The notes beneath the pieces were generated by a model. It had not been told where the DNA came from and made no database searches. It saw nothing but the letters and a program-made list of their open reading frames with translations. From Flammeovirga kamogawensis (GTDB lineage: Bacteria; Bacteroidota; Bacteroidia; Cytophagales; Flammeovirgaceae): a stretch of 64,000 nucleotides of DNA. This document shows positions 35,701 to 44,118 of the stretch, piece by piece (position 1 is the first letter of the stretch; the number at the start of each line of letters is the position of its first letter). A program made the position numbers and the translations under genes. Location: NCBI RefSeq assembly GCF_018736065.1, contig NZ_CP076128.1:1-64000 (forward strand). Direction: 5' to 3'.

Positions 35701-36281
35701 TCTTCTTTATGTGCTTCAATTCTCCTGAATAAAATAGGGTGACACCAAGCAGGGTTTGCACCTGCAATCATAAAAGTATCAGCATGTTCTATATCATCAT
35801 ATGCAATTGGAACAGTATCTTCACCTAATGTTTTTACATAACCAACTACAGCAGAACTCATACAAAGTCTAGAGTTGGTATCTATATTATTAGTTTGGAA
35901 AAATCCTTTTGTTAGTTTATTGGCTAAGTAATATTCTTCTGTAAGGCATTGACCTGAAACATACATTCCTACGGCATCAGGTCCATGTTTTTTTATAATT
36001 GATTTAAATACTGCAGAAGCTCTTGTAAGTGCAGTGTCCCAATCTACACGTTGTAATTCGTGTTGACTACTCCAACGCATTTGAGGATACAGTAAACGAT
36101 CAGAAGTATCTTGTACTACATAATGTAAGTTCATTCCTTTAGAACATAACTTTCCTTTGTTTACAGGGTATGAAGGGTCTCCGTCAACAGTAATTTTACC
36201 TTTAGCGTCTTTGTTGACATTAATACCACATCCTACACCACAGTAAGAACAAGTAGATTTATATGTAGAGCAATTTTTCAT
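32781..36281 (-). CDS. nasA: assimilatory nitrate reductase fused to an NAD(P)H/FAD reductase and BFD domain
   Basis: Cytoplasmic enzyme of 1166 residues that should reduce nitrate to nitrite with NAD(P)H in one chain. No Tat signal is present. Residues about 1-700 form the molybdopterin part: cluster motif CSYCGVGCG with the Cys of GKLCSKG, Mo ligand in NSRLCMSSA, and MGLNQSAQGT. Residues about 705-1080 are a NirB-like FAD/NAD domain (LIIGAGAAAYRF, IATGSRPFVP, IIGGGLLGLELA). The end is a BFD-type [2Fe-2S] domain (VICSCGN, GLGCGSC). NasA and the reductase are separate proteins in many other bacteria. Upstream lie phased TACGTA sites and a leader hairpin. Confidence 0.92.
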   Translation of the reverse strand: MKNCSTYKSTCSYCGVGCGINVNKDAKGKITVDGDPSYPVNKGKLCSKGMNLHYVVQDTSDRLLYPQMRWSSQHELQRVDWDTALTRASAVFKSIIKKHGPDAVGMYVSGQCLTEEYYLANKLTKGFFQTNNIDTNSRLCMSSAVVGYVKTLGEDTVPIAYDDIEHADTFMIAGANPAWCHPILFRRIEAHKEENPSTKIIVVDPRKTQSCAIADLHLQLNPGTDIVLYQAIGRAIIEEGDLDWEFIKNHTDGFDTYRKEVLARTLKEASAITGITIDKIKLAARYIGNAKGFINMWAMGLNQSAQGTNKNLALLNLNLITGQIGKVGAGPFSLTGQPNAMGGREVGGMASLLAAHHDLKNPDHRQKVADYWGVDHIQEKPGKTATEMFEALHSGEMKAIWIVCTNPMVSLPDSKFVEEALKKAKFVVVQDISNKADSIEHADLILPAAGWLEKEGTMTNSERRISHLESVIPAPGEALPDTEIFCRFAQKMGYHGFDYNSTEEIFKEHAVLTKGTNIDISELDYATLKEKRSVQWPYKNGKSTNRLFTDNQFFTPNKKAQIVCTGVENSSDSINTELPLILTTGRIRDQWHTMTRTGKVNKLNQHIPLPFLEMHPNDALTRGLKDGETAVIQTERGECRVNVNISSDIKQGVIFMPMHWGKISNQIFARTNNLTANKIDPISKEPDFKFSAAQVVKYQKAKEKILIIGAGAAAYRFIHTYRGINNEDEIEVFSKESTPFYNRVLLPEYVNETLLWKDLQKFNALDEFDELGVKVHLSKSILNIDRNKKVIVDQFGEEFSYDKLIIATGSRPFVPADVPIHMEGVFTMRNKKNADDLKQYLNKDGSVVIIGGGLLGLELAASLREININVTIVQLAGRLMDRQLDPIASELLLNHVEDKGIEVLLNDQVQTIEKSGSKTYKAKLKGGRTLESNAIVYAIGTRPNIELGKESGLKASRGLVVNEYLQTSDSSIFSIGEIAEFEEKMNGTTAGAEEQADVCARFISGDLLSRYTGTLPMNILKFSDLNLCSLGIIDVPRKDKSYEEVILLDKAEAFYKKCIIKDNKLVGTILLGDKSEFADYKKLIELKTELGDRRTELLRGKSDAEPLMGEVICSCGNVGSGNLQKAMDEGCTTLNTLCEKTGAGLGCGSCKTEIQEMLKVNDTLTV

Positions 36282-36308
36282 AATCTTTCAGTGCTAATTT
36301 TAAAACGA

Positions 36309-36330
36309 GGGAAATGTTTTCACATTTCCC
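36309..36330 (-). promoter_or_regulatory. leader hairpin of the nasA-like operon
   Basis: GGGAAATGT (36309-36317) and ACATTTCCC (36322-36330) form a 9-bp stem with a 4-nt loop, 28 bp upstream of the ATG at 36281. In the minus-strand RNA the stem is followed by TCGTTTTAAAA, which is a short U-run. It could be an attenuator in the leader, as known for nitrate-responsive leaders in other phyla, but the U-run is weak. Confidence 0.45.
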
Positions 36331-36442
36331 ATCGACAGCATGTGTTTGTTTTATATAGAGAAACATATACTTCTAAAACTGATAGCGTACTAGTTGGAAT
36401 AGTAAGTTGTTTTAGTTGAATACGTAATTCATATTTCAAAAG

Positions 36443-36468
36443 TAAGTATTTTTACGTAAAAATACGTA
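36443..36468. promoter_or_regulatory. phased NarL-like operator array upstream of nasA
   Basis: TAAGTA (36443), TACGTA (36453) and TACGTA (36463) start exactly 10 bp apart, so they face one side of the helix. The last two make TAC-N10-GTA, the geometry of the NarL 7-2-7 site. Another TACGTA lies at 36421. The array is 162-187 bp upstream of the nasA-like start. Similar arrays precede nirB and the siroheme gene. Confidence 0.6.
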
Positions 36469-36522
36469 TAAATCAAGATTATTTTTTAAGTAATTTATGA
36501 TTTATGCCTTTATTGAGCATAA

Positions 36523-36558
36523 AAAAAACTACTAAGTAACTAAGTACTTAGTAGTTTT
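36523..36558 (-). terminator. terminator of the NarL-like regulator gene
   Basis: AAAACTACTAAGTA (36525-36538) pairs with TACTTAGTAGTTTT (36545-36558). On the minus strand the stem is followed by a run of T, so it ends the regulator transcript. Confidence 0.88.
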
Positions 36559-36578
36559 ATAGAGAAAAATTGATGAGT

Positions 36579-37268
36579 TTATAGTCCTAATTCAACTTTT
36601 AATGTTGGCATTTCATTAATCTTAGAGATTAACTCAACAGCACTTTTTACACCCATTTTTTTCATAATGTTAAACCGATGTGTTTCAACAGTACGAACGC
36701 TCTTATTTAAAACACTAGCAATATCTTTGCTTGATTTACCATGAGCAACAAATTGTAAAATCTCTTTTTCTCTTTTAGTAAGATCTATTTTTTCTTCGTG
36801 ATTACCTTGTTGAGCTACCACTGGAGTAGTGCCAGTGTGTTTCATATTTAAGTAACCTTCAACAAGAACTTTTGAAATATCTCCACTGAAGTACTTTTTC
36901 CCTTCGTTTACTGTTTTTATTGCTTTTAAAAACTCGTCACTACTAGAATCTTTTAATAAGTAACCACTTGCACCTTTTTCTGCTGCATCTAATATATATT
37001 CTGCATCATCATGCATAGAGAGTATAAGCACTTTTGTTGTTGTGCTGTATTCATTAATTTTTGAAGTTGCTTCGATACCATTCATAATAGGCATACGAAT
37101 GTCAATTACTAAAACATCTGGTTTTAATTCTTTACATAAATCCAATGCTTCCTGTCCGTTAGCTCCTTCTCCAATGACATTAATTTCATGGCTATTCTCT
37201 AGGAGTAGCTTAATGCCATTACGTACTACCACATGATCGTCTGTTAGTACTACTGAAATTTGATCCAT
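36579..37268 (-). CDS. NarL-type response regulator
   Basis: Two-component regulator of the NarL/FixJ family, 229 residues. The receiver domain (about 1-120) has DD in LTDDHVVVRNG, phosphoacceptor Asp56 in LVIDIRMP, and the Lys of YLLKDSS. The C-terminal LuxR-type helix-turn-helix (about 160-225) includes LTKREKEILQFVAHGKSSKDIA and VETHRFNIMKKMGV. It is 53 nt downstream of the histidine kinase gene and surely pairs with it. Because the kinase has a NarX-like sensor and the gene lies among nitrate genes, it is the likely binder of the TACGTA arrays. Confidence 0.92.
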   Translation of the reverse strand: MDQISVVLTDDHVVVRNGIKLLLENSHEINVIGEGANGQEALDLCKELKPDVLVIDIRMPIMNGIEATSKINEYSTTTKVLILSMHDDAEYILDAAEKGASGYLLKDSSSDEFLKAIKTVNEGKKYFSGDISKVLVEGYLNMKHTGTTPVVAQQGNHEEKIDLTKREKEILQFVAHGKSSKDIASVLNKSVRTVETHRFNIMKKMGVKSAVELISKINEMPTLKVELGL

Positions 37269-37321
37269 TAATTAATATTTTGTTGATGTGAGTTATTTAT
37301 GTCGCAATATATAAAATTTAC

Positions 37322-39109
37322 TTAGTTTTCTTTATTAATCGGTACTTCTACTGAGATAGTTGTTCCTTTTCCTAAGCTTGATCTTACATCAATTGTCCCA
37401 CCTACAAATCCTGCTCTTTCTTTCATGTTTAATAATCCATTTCCGCCACCCTTAATTTGTAAATTTTCCATATCAAAACCTTTACCATTGTCATTTATAA
37501 TGATTTCCATAATTTCAAAGTCATGATTTAAGGAAATATGGACAACTTCTGCTTCAGAATATTTTATGGCATTATTAACAGCTTCTTGAACTATTCTATA
37601 AATATTTGTCTCAATATGTTTTTCAAATCTTTGATTAAAATCAGATTTATTATCAAAGTTTACCTGTACATCAGAAAGTCTGCTAGTTTCGTTTGCGAAT
37701 CGAGTTAATACTGCATTTATACCATAATCACCTAAAGTATTTGGAGATAAATTGAAAGAAACTCTTCTTACTTCTCTAATGATCTTTTTCAGTAATTTAT
37801 TCGATTCTTTAAGTTTTCCTGTAGCATTTTTTATATGTGAAGAGTCTATCGATTCTAAACTAAACTTTAAAGCAGTTAATAACTGCCCAATTCCATCATG
37901 AATATCTTTAGAAATTCTACCTCTTTCTTCTTCTTGCCCTTTTAAGATTAATAATGATCTTGATTTCTGTGATTCGATATGTTTATCAATTTCTTCTTGA
38001 TTTAATTCTTTTGATCTCTCTTCTGCTTCTTTTTGTTCTGTAATATCTCTACCTAAAATTATTATTTGAGGTTTATATGTATGAAGTAAACTAATTGTAG
38101 TTTCAATCCAGATATAATCGCCTTCAGCATCAGTTACTTGCAGTGTGCCAACCCAAGTGTCTTCTTGTAAAATTGATTCTAATATCTCTTGTATCATTTC
38201 TTCTTTATAGTCTTCTTTAATTAACCATTCGAAGATAGATTTCGGTAATTGATTTTTATCAAGTTTTAAAATTTCTATAAAGTGTTCTGAAACTGAAATA
38301 AAATTTCCTTCTGTGTCAGTTTTTGCTAGTGTTACATTGAGTAATTCTTCGTTATCTTTTGTTTCTGATAAGAATTGATAAGACTGACCAAGTGATCTAT
38401 ACAATTGATCAACTTCATTTATTTTTTCTTGATTTAGAATTTTAGCCTTTTCTAATTCATCAATAGTTTTTTTAGTTCTTCTTGCTGTAGGTCTAAAAAC
38501 GTAAGCTAGTTCAAGAAATAAAATAATTAAAGTAATTAAGAAAAGTAGGAGTGAGGTGTTTTGAAGGTCATCTAATTTTTTGTTAGCATCTTCAGAATAG
38601 ACATTAACCAATTTATCCATATTAATTAAATAGTACTCTTCATTGGCCAGAATTGTATTACTTGTTTTTATTGTTCTATCGTTAAAAAAGAGGTCTATAT
38701 TATCTATAATATTTACATGAAAAGTATTCATCTTATCATAAAGCTGTATGGCCTTTTGTTGATAAACAATGTTGTCTATCTGTTTATTATGTTGCCCAAG
38801 CTCTTTGTGAACTGTTTTCCATTCAAATATAGAAGTTCTTAATTCATTTAAATACGGAGATGTTTTGCCTTGTTCAATTAATAAAACACACTTTGTGATC
38901 TTTTGACTAAGCATTCTTTGTTTACCTGCTTTATTAATGATATTGGCATCAATGCTTTGCTTTTGAGAAAATGAGTAGAAAATTGCTTGTGATACTGAAA
39001 GCAATAAAATAATGACCGTAATGGCTGTAAAATATAAGTTCCATAGTTTGTTAAAACTTAAGTTTTCTATACGGTTTGCTAGTGTAAATGGTACTGTTTG
39101 TTTGCTCAT
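37322..39109 (-). CDS. NarX-like sensor histidine kinase with PilJ-type sensor and PAS domain
   Basis: Membrane sensor kinase of 595 residues, probable nitrate/nitrite sensor. One helix lies near residues 27-48 and the second near 185-205. Between them is a PilJ/NarX-like four-helix sensor that starts INKAGKQRMLSQKI, resembling the NarX P-box. A coiled coil and a PAS domain (about 240-360) follow, then a HisKA_3 domain with His404 in ISKDIHDGIGQ and a HATPase domain (NNAIKYS, NDNGKGFD, GNGLLNM). It is upstream of the NarL-type regulator in one operon. Nitrate as the ligand is inferred from family and neighbourhood. Confidence 0.9.
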   Translation of the reverse strand: MSKQTVPFTLANRIENLSFNKLWNLYFTAITVIILLLSVSQAIFYSFSQKQSIDANIINKAGKQRMLSQKITKCVLLIEQGKTSPYLNELRTSIFEWKTVHKELGQHNKQIDNIVYQQKAIQLYDKMNTFHVNIIDNIDLFFNDRTIKTSNTILANEEYYLINMDKLVNVYSEDANKKLDDLQNTSLLLFLITLIILFLELAYVFRPTARRTKKTIDELEKAKILNQEKINEVDQLYRSLGQSYQFLSETKDNEELLNVTLAKTDTEGNFISVSEHFIEILKLDKNQLPKSIFEWLIKEDYKEEMIQEILESILQEDTWVGTLQVTDAEGDYIWIETTISLLHTYKPQIIILGRDITEQKEAEERSKELNQEEIDKHIESQKSRSLLILKGQEEERGRISKDIHDGIGQLLTALKFSLESIDSSHIKNATGKLKESNKLLKKIIREVRRVSFNLSPNTLGDYGINAVLTRFANETSRLSDVQVNFDNKSDFNQRFEKHIETNIYRIVQEAVNNAIKYSEAEVVHISLNHDFEIMEIIINDNGKGFDMENLQIKGGGNGLLNMKERAGFVGGTIDVRSSLGKGTTISVEVPINKEN

Positions 39110-39219
39110 AACTAAATTTAATCTGCACAGAGAAGATCAATATGATTTTTCAGAAAGATATCACTTTTTAAAGTGAAAAGAATGCTTTTATGTATAGTAG
39201 TTGACGATTAATAGTACAA

Positions 39220-39252
39220 AAAAGGCTACTTCTGTTCTATTGAAGTAGCCTT
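39220..39252 (-). terminator. terminator of the 426-residue lipoprotein gene
   Basis: AAGGCTACTTC (39222-39232) pairs with GAAGTAGCCTT (39242-39252). On the minus strand it is followed by a run of T. Confidence 0.88.
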
Positions 39253-39275
39253 ATTATATTTTTGATTTATATTAT

Positions 39276-40556
39276 TTAGTCAGTTATAAAAAATATTTTT
39301 CCTTCATAATGAAAATCTACACTAACTTTTTCACCTGCTTGATCACTATCTTCGTTTATTTTATTGATATCGAAAGAAGCATCAATTGTAAACGTTTTAT
39401 CATCATTTTCTGTGATCGTAAATGATTGGATATTCAATCCTTCATCTTCATGATTTTTTGCATAAAAAGATGTAGATCCATTAACTTGAGTAGAAATTCC
39501 TGCAAAATTAATAGCATAATCAGGAGCAGTATTTCCATTGTCTACATCGCTCCAATCAGCTCCTTTAGAATAATTTCCTTCAAGTCTTTTTGGAGAAGTA
39601 GCTGATGTAGATAAGTTGATATGTAACATATTTGTTAAAAACTCTTCCCCATCATATTCTTCTAATTCTTTAATAACAGAAACATCTTCTAAAAATACGA
39701 TATCAAAGAATCTACCTGATGAGTCTGTTAGAAATGTTTCATGTTGCTGACCCGCAGCACCATTAATTGTAAATATCTCCTCTCCATTTATACTGATACT
39801 TCCTTTCCCAGTTATGTTTACACCTGGTTCAGTAGTTTCTTCATCTATTACATTCATAAAGTCTTCATATTCAGATCTTATCATGACAATAGTATCTGTT
39901 TCTGTTACTCCCTCTTCTGTAAATTCCATAGAAAAAGTAAATTCTTCTTCTGTTAGTTCAATTACAATTAACTCTATAATATCATCATCTAATTTTACTT
40001 TTAATCTTTCTTCAGAGTTATCTAACCATTCCCAAATACCAATTCCTTCTGAGGTAATTAGTGATCCATCCTTTGTGAAGTAGGCAAAAAATTCATCTTC
40101 ATCTTTCCATATATTAGTAAGGATTAGTGTTTTATCAGAAAATGTTTCAGTAACAAGACTACCCGTCATACTGATTTTTTCTTCAGGGTTGTCTTCTTTA
40201 ATAAGTTCAATTTCGATGCTGCCATCATTATTTAAAACTTTAATAGTACCATAACCTTCTAAATCAATAATAGTATCAGATTCAATTTCGTAATTGCCAT
40301 AAAACAGCAAATCTTTTTCTTCAACCAAATTTCGTGCATTCGAACTATTTACTCCTTGAACGGTTGCTAGTCCTTCACTAGTAAAAGCAATACTAGAAAT
40401 TTCACCAGTAGAACTAATTTCCCAAGTTGCATCAAATGGTTCAGTTGTAGATATATAAGGAGTAGGAGTATCTGGATTAATAGTATCTTCTTGTGTACAA
40501 GCTGCAAATAAAGACGTAATAAGCAGCGATAAAATTAAGTGTCTGAAATTTTTCAT
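39276..40556 (-). CDS. putative lipoprotein with repeated beta-strand units
   Basis: Exported protein of 426 residues. The signal peptide ends LFAAC, so Cys20 is probably lipidated, followed by the acidic stretch TQEDTINPDTPTP. The mature chain is very acidic and rich in beta strands with repeated ITENDD/LTNIWKDEDEFF-like units, similar to lipocalin-like or DUF4923-type Bacteroidota surface lipoproteins, but I cannot assign a family. It lies between the NarX-like kinase and nirD in the same orientation. Terminators on both sides make it an independent unit, so no nitrate role is implied. Confidence 0.72.
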   Translation of the reverse strand: MKNFRHLILSLLITSLFAACTQEDTINPDTPTPYISTTEPFDATWEISSTGEISSIAFTSEGLATVQGVNSSNARNLVEEKDLLFYGNYEIESDTIIDLEGYGTIKVLNNDGSIEIELIKEDNPEEKISMTGSLVTETFSDKTLILTNIWKDEDEFFAYFTKDGSLITSEGIGIWEWLDNSEERLKVKLDDDIIELIVIELTEEEFTFSMEFTEEGVTETDTIVMIRSEYEDFMNVIDEETTEPGVNITGKGSISINGEEIFTINGAAGQQHETFLTDSSGRFFDIVFLEDVSVIKELEEYDGEEFLTNMLHINLSTSATSPKRLEGNYSKGADWSDVDNGNTAPDYAINFAGISTQVNGSTSFYAKNHEDEGLNIQSFTITENDDKTFTIDASFDINKINEDSDQAGEKVSVDFHYEGKIFFITD

Positions 40557-40756
40557 AGGTTTACTTTTTTTAGGTTTTTGAGTTGATTGACTTAACGGGG
40601 TAGTTTGTAAATGTTTTCAAAAAATAAAAATGTTTATATATCTTACTTTATATAATTATATTTTATTTTAAAATAACTTAAAAAAGGTCGAATTTGGGTG
40701 TAATGTTAATCATGTAATATTTCATTAAGATCTTATGAAAAAGCTTGGTGTATAAA

Positions 40757-40789
40757 AATAGGACTTCTGATCTAATCAAAAGTCCTATT
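40757..40789 (-). terminator. terminator of the nirBD operon
   Basis: AATAGGACTT (40757-40766) pairs with AAGTCCTATT (40780-40789). The minus-strand RNA then has five U residues, which fits the end of the nirB-nirD transcript. Confidence 0.8.
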
Positions 40790-40802
40790 AAATTCACTTA
40801 GA

Positions 40803-40830
40803 GAAAGCACCCTCAAGGGAGAGTGCTTTC
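40803..40830 (-). terminator. second hairpin after nirD
   Basis: GAAAGCAC (40803-40810) pairs with GTGCTTTC (40823-40830) and CTC/GAG extends the stem. No T-run follows on the minus strand. It may protect the 3' end of the transcript rather than end it. Confidence 0.5.
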
Positions 40831-40847
40831 AATCATTTACTTTTCAC

Positions 40848-41216
40848 CTATTTTTTCTCGTAAAGTCCCACGAATACGGTATCATCTTCTATCTTAATTG
40901 GAAATGTTTCGATAGAATCCTCGCATCCGTTTAGATTCTCACCTGTTTCTAGTGAGAATGTCTTTTTATGATATGGGCAAGCTACTTTAGGTGTTTCTCC
41001 TTCTGTACCGATGATTCCTCTTGAAAGGATCATTTGTTTTTTATGCGGACAAAGGTTTTGAGTAGCAAACCATTTATTTAAAACTTTAAAATTGAATACA
41101 GCAATTTGATCGCCTTCATGAAATATAGTTGATCCACCATTTTCAGGGAAATCACTAACATGACCTGCATTAACCCATGTTGTAACTTGTTCTAATGTAT
41201 TATGTTCAAATGTCAT
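40848..41216 (-). CDS. nirD: nitrite reductase small (Rieske) subunit
   Basis: Small subunit of the cytoplasmic NADH-dependent nitrite reductase, 122 residues with a Rieske-type [2Fe-2S] fold. The ligand pairs are intact, CPHK and CPYHK. Many proteobacterial NirD proteins lack them, so this one may really hold a cluster. It starts 17 nt after nirB and is co-transcribed with it. Confidence 0.95.
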   Translation of the reverse strand: MTFEHNTLEQVTTWVNAGHVSDFPENGGSTIFHEGDQIAVFNFKVLNKWFATQNLCPHKKQMILSRGIIGTEGETPKVACPYHKKTFSLETGENLNGCEDSIETFPIKIEDDTVFVGLYEKK

Positions 41217-41233
41217 CTTCTATCTATTTTAGT

Positions 41234-43720
41234 TTACCAAGCAACTGGGAATTTTTGATCTCTTTCTCTTTTGAATTTAAGTGTAGGATCATCTTGATCT
41301 GTATTACTAAAATGTGCAAAGCGTTTACGAATCTCTGGGTTTTTGACAGCTTCTTTCCATTCACAACTGTAATGTGCTTTCAATACTTCCATATCTGATT
41401 CTAGTTGTTCTCCAATTCCTAAAGAATCTTCTACTACAACTTGCTTTAAGTATTCAATTCCTCCTTCTAATTTTTCTAACCAAGGTGCAGTTCTTTGTAA
41501 TGGTTCTGCAGTTTTGATATAGAACATTAAGTATCTATCAATGTATTTGATTACTGTTTCTTTATCTATATCGCCAGCTAATAAGACTGCGTGTTTTGGG
41601 TTTGCACCACCGTTACCACCTACATATAGGTTCCAACCTTTTTCTGTAGCTATAACACCAAAATCTTTACCTCTCGCTTCTGCACACTCTCTAATACAAC
41701 CTGATACACCACCTTTTAATTTATGTGGAGAACGTAGTCCTTTGTATCTATTTTCTATTTCAATAGCGAAACCAACAGAATCATGTAGACCGAATCTACA
41801 CCAAGTACTACCTACACAACTTTTTACAGTTCTTAGTGATTTACCATATGCATGACCACTTTCGAAACCTGCATCTATAAATCTTTCCCATATTAAAGGA
41901 AGGTCATTTAATTTAGCTCCAAATAAGTCAATACGTTGACCACCAGTTATTTTTGTATATAGATCAAATTCTTTTGCTACTTCTCCAATGACTATTAATT
42001 TGTCTGGTGTGATTTCTCCACCTGCAATACGAGGGACTACAGAATAAGAACCACCTTTCTGGATATTTGCTAAGAAACGATCGTTTGTATCTTGAATTGT
42101 TGCTTCTTTAAGAATTAAATCGTTCCAAATAGAAGCTAATAAAGATCCAACTAATGGTTTACACGTCTCGCAACCGCCACCTTGACCGTACTTCGCTAAA
42201 AGTTCGTCATAAGTTTTGATTTCATTGACTTTGATTAAGTCAAACATTTCTTGACGAGTATATGTAAAGTGTTCACAGATTTCCTTACGGATAACTGTAC
42301 CCATTTTTTGTAATGTATCTTCAAGGATGTTATTAACCATTGGCATACAACCACCACAACCAGTACCGGCTTTAGTAGCTTTTTTAATACCATTGATATC
42401 TGTAACTCCATCATCTTTTATGCTACAGCAGATGTCACCTTTAGTTACATTTTCACAAGAACAAACCTGTGCTGTATCTGGTAAAGCATCAACTCCAATA
42501 GCTGCACCACCATCTCCTGTAGACTTAATAATTAAATCTTGTGGGTGAGGAGGAAGAGCCATCTCATTAATGAACATCTGATGAAGCATATTATAATCTT
42601 CAGCATCACCAATTAAAATACCTCCTAATAACTTACTGCCATCTTCAGAGATATTAATTCTTTTGTAGATCCCATTCTGCTGATCATTTATAGTGATCGG
42701 AAAATGTGGGATGTTTTCGCAGAATGGATCTCCAAAACTAGCTACATCTACACCAATTAATTTTAATTTGGTAGACATGTCGCAGCCTTCAAATGTATAT
42801 TCTTTATTCTCATTAGCTATCTGTTCTGCCACAACTTCTGCCATGTCATAACCAGGAGCAACAAGACCATAGATCATATTTTCGTAAGAAGCACATTCAC
42901 CAATTGCAAATATCTTCTCATCATTTGTTTGCATCAAAGAGTTAACAACAAAGCCACCTCTTTCTGCTGTTTTTATATCGGCAGCTTTTCCAAGTTCGTC
43001 TCTTGGACGTATACCCGCTGAAATAATAAGCATATCAACATTAAGGGCTGTGTCATCAGAAAAAGACAAGCCTGTCATAACATCATCACCTACAATTTCC
43101 GAAGTAGCTTTACCTAAAAGGACATCTATACCGATACCTTCCATTTTACTTTTCAGTAAGTCACCACCTACTTCATCAATTTGTCTCGGCATTAAACGAG
43201 GAGCAAATTCGACTACAGATGTTTTTAATTTCATATCGATTGCAGCTTTAGCAGCTTCAAGACCTAAAAGTCCACCACCTAAAACTGCAGCTGATTTGGC
43301 TTTTTTTCCATAAGCCATCATTAATTCTAGATCTTCAATTGTTCTATAGACAAAAACACCTTTTTTATCTACACCTTTAATAGGAGGAACAAAAGCAGAA
43401 CTACCAGTAGCTAAGACTAAGTAGTCATAAGAATACGTAGAATTTGTATGTGTAGTTATTGTTTGTTGTTCTCTGTTTATAAGAGATACTTTTTCACTTG
43501 TAATAAGATTGATACCATTTCCTTTATACCAATCACGAGAAGCCATAGATAGTTTTTCTGCATTTTCATCTTCAAAATAAGCACTTAAATGTACTCTGTC
43601 GTATGCAGGACGAGGTTCTTCGCCTATGACAGTGATAGAAGCTGAGGTGTTTTTTTCTATAAGTTTTTCACATAACTTATAGCTCACCATTCCGTTTCCT
43701 ACGATTACTATTTTTGTCAT
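41234..43720 (-). CDS. nirB: nitrite reductase [NAD(P)H] large subunit
   Basis: Reduces nitrite to ammonium in the cytoplasm with NAD(P)H, FAD, siroheme and iron-sulfur clusters. The 828-residue chain has an FAD/NAD domain (IVGNGMVSYKLCEKL, LATGSSAFVPP, VLGGGLLGLEAAKA; about 1-380) and two BFD-like [2Fe-2S] segments (VCSCENV ... GTGCGGC about 415-470, then GGGCETC). The siroheme/[4Fe-4S] domain has ligands in SCVGSTWCRFG and GVSGCIRECAEARG. It is complete and of normal length. It heads the nirB-nirD operon, and phased TACGTA-like sites lie 25-50 bp upstream. Confidence 0.97.
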   Translation of the reverse strand: MTKIVIVGNGMVSYKLCEKLIEKNTSASITVIGEEPRPAYDRVHLSAYFEDENAEKLSMASRDWYKGNGINLITSEKVSLINREQQTITTHTNSTYSYDYLVLATGSSAFVPPIKGVDKKGVFVYRTIEDLELMMAYGKKAKSAAVLGGGLLGLEAAKAAIDMKLKTSVVEFAPRLMPRQIDEVGGDLLKSKMEGIGIDVLLGKATSEIVGDDVMTGLSFSDDTALNVDMLIISAGIRPRDELGKAADIKTAERGGFVVNSLMQTNDEKIFAIGECASYENMIYGLVAPGYDMAEVVAEQIANENKEYTFEGCDMSTKLKLIGVDVASFGDPFCENIPHFPITINDQQNGIYKRINISEDGSKLLGGILIGDAEDYNMLHQMFINEMALPPHPQDLIIKSTGDGGAAIGVDALPDTAQVCSCENVTKGDICCSIKDDGVTDINGIKKATKAGTGCGGCMPMVNNILEDTLQKMGTVIRKEICEHFTYTRQEMFDLIKVNEIKTYDELLAKYGQGGGCETCKPLVGSLLASIWNDLILKEATIQDTNDRFLANIQKGGSYSVVPRIAGGEITPDKLIVIGEVAKEFDLYTKITGGQRIDLFGAKLNDLPLIWERFIDAGFESGHAYGKSLRTVKSCVGSTWCRFGLHDSVGFAIEIENRYKGLRSPHKLKGGVSGCIRECAEARGKDFGVIATEKGWNLYVGGNGGANPKHAVLLAGDIDKETVIKYIDRYLMFYIKTAEPLQRTAPWLEKLEGGIEYLKQVVVEDSLGIGEQLESDMEVLKAHYSCEWKEAVKNPEIRKRFAHFSNTDQDDPTLKFKRERDQKFPVAW

Positions 43721-43744
43721 AATTGATTCTTTTTGTTATAATTT

Positions 43745-43770
43745 TAAGTAAAACTACGTATAAATACTTA
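43745..43770. promoter_or_regulatory. phased NarL-like operator array before nirB
   Basis: TAAGTA (43745), TACGTA (43755) and TACTTA (43765) start 10 bp apart, just 25-50 bp upstream of the nirB ATG. The palindrome TAAGTACTTA follows at 43782. The position close to the start codon suggests that it overlaps the promoter or leader. Confidence 0.55.
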
Positions 43771-43902
43771 AAAGTCAATAATAAGTACTTAAAAAAGGTG
43801 ATAATTCTAAGAAAAATGTTCTTTTTAGAATGATTTTAATTAAGTAGTTACCTAATTGATGTAATTTTTAAAGTTTAATCTACACTGTTTTGGACTTGAT
43901 TA

Positions 43903-43928
43903 TACGTAATTGTAGGTAATAGTACTAA
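43903..43928. promoter_or_regulatory. second phased operator array in the nirB-sumT divergent region
   Basis: TACGTA (43903), TAGGTA (43913) and TACTAA (43923) start 10 bp apart. The first two give TAC-N10-GTA. It lies about 185-210 bp upstream of nirB, a distance like that of the nasA array. The rest of the 465-bp region between nirB and the siroheme gene is AT-rich with no -7 consensus that I can see. Confidence 0.55.
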
Positions 43929-44118
43929 GGAAGTGTTGAGATGATTCTATTTTTAATTTTGAGAGTAGTTCATTAAAATTTGTAGTGTTTTACTGTTTAT
44001 TAATAATGTAAATTTTTATTGTACTATTCGTCATTGTTATTTAGACCTTTAATCAAAGTTTCATTTGGTAATAAAGCGTTTTGTTATTTTGTTTGTTCAA
44101 TTGTTTTTATTCAAATAG

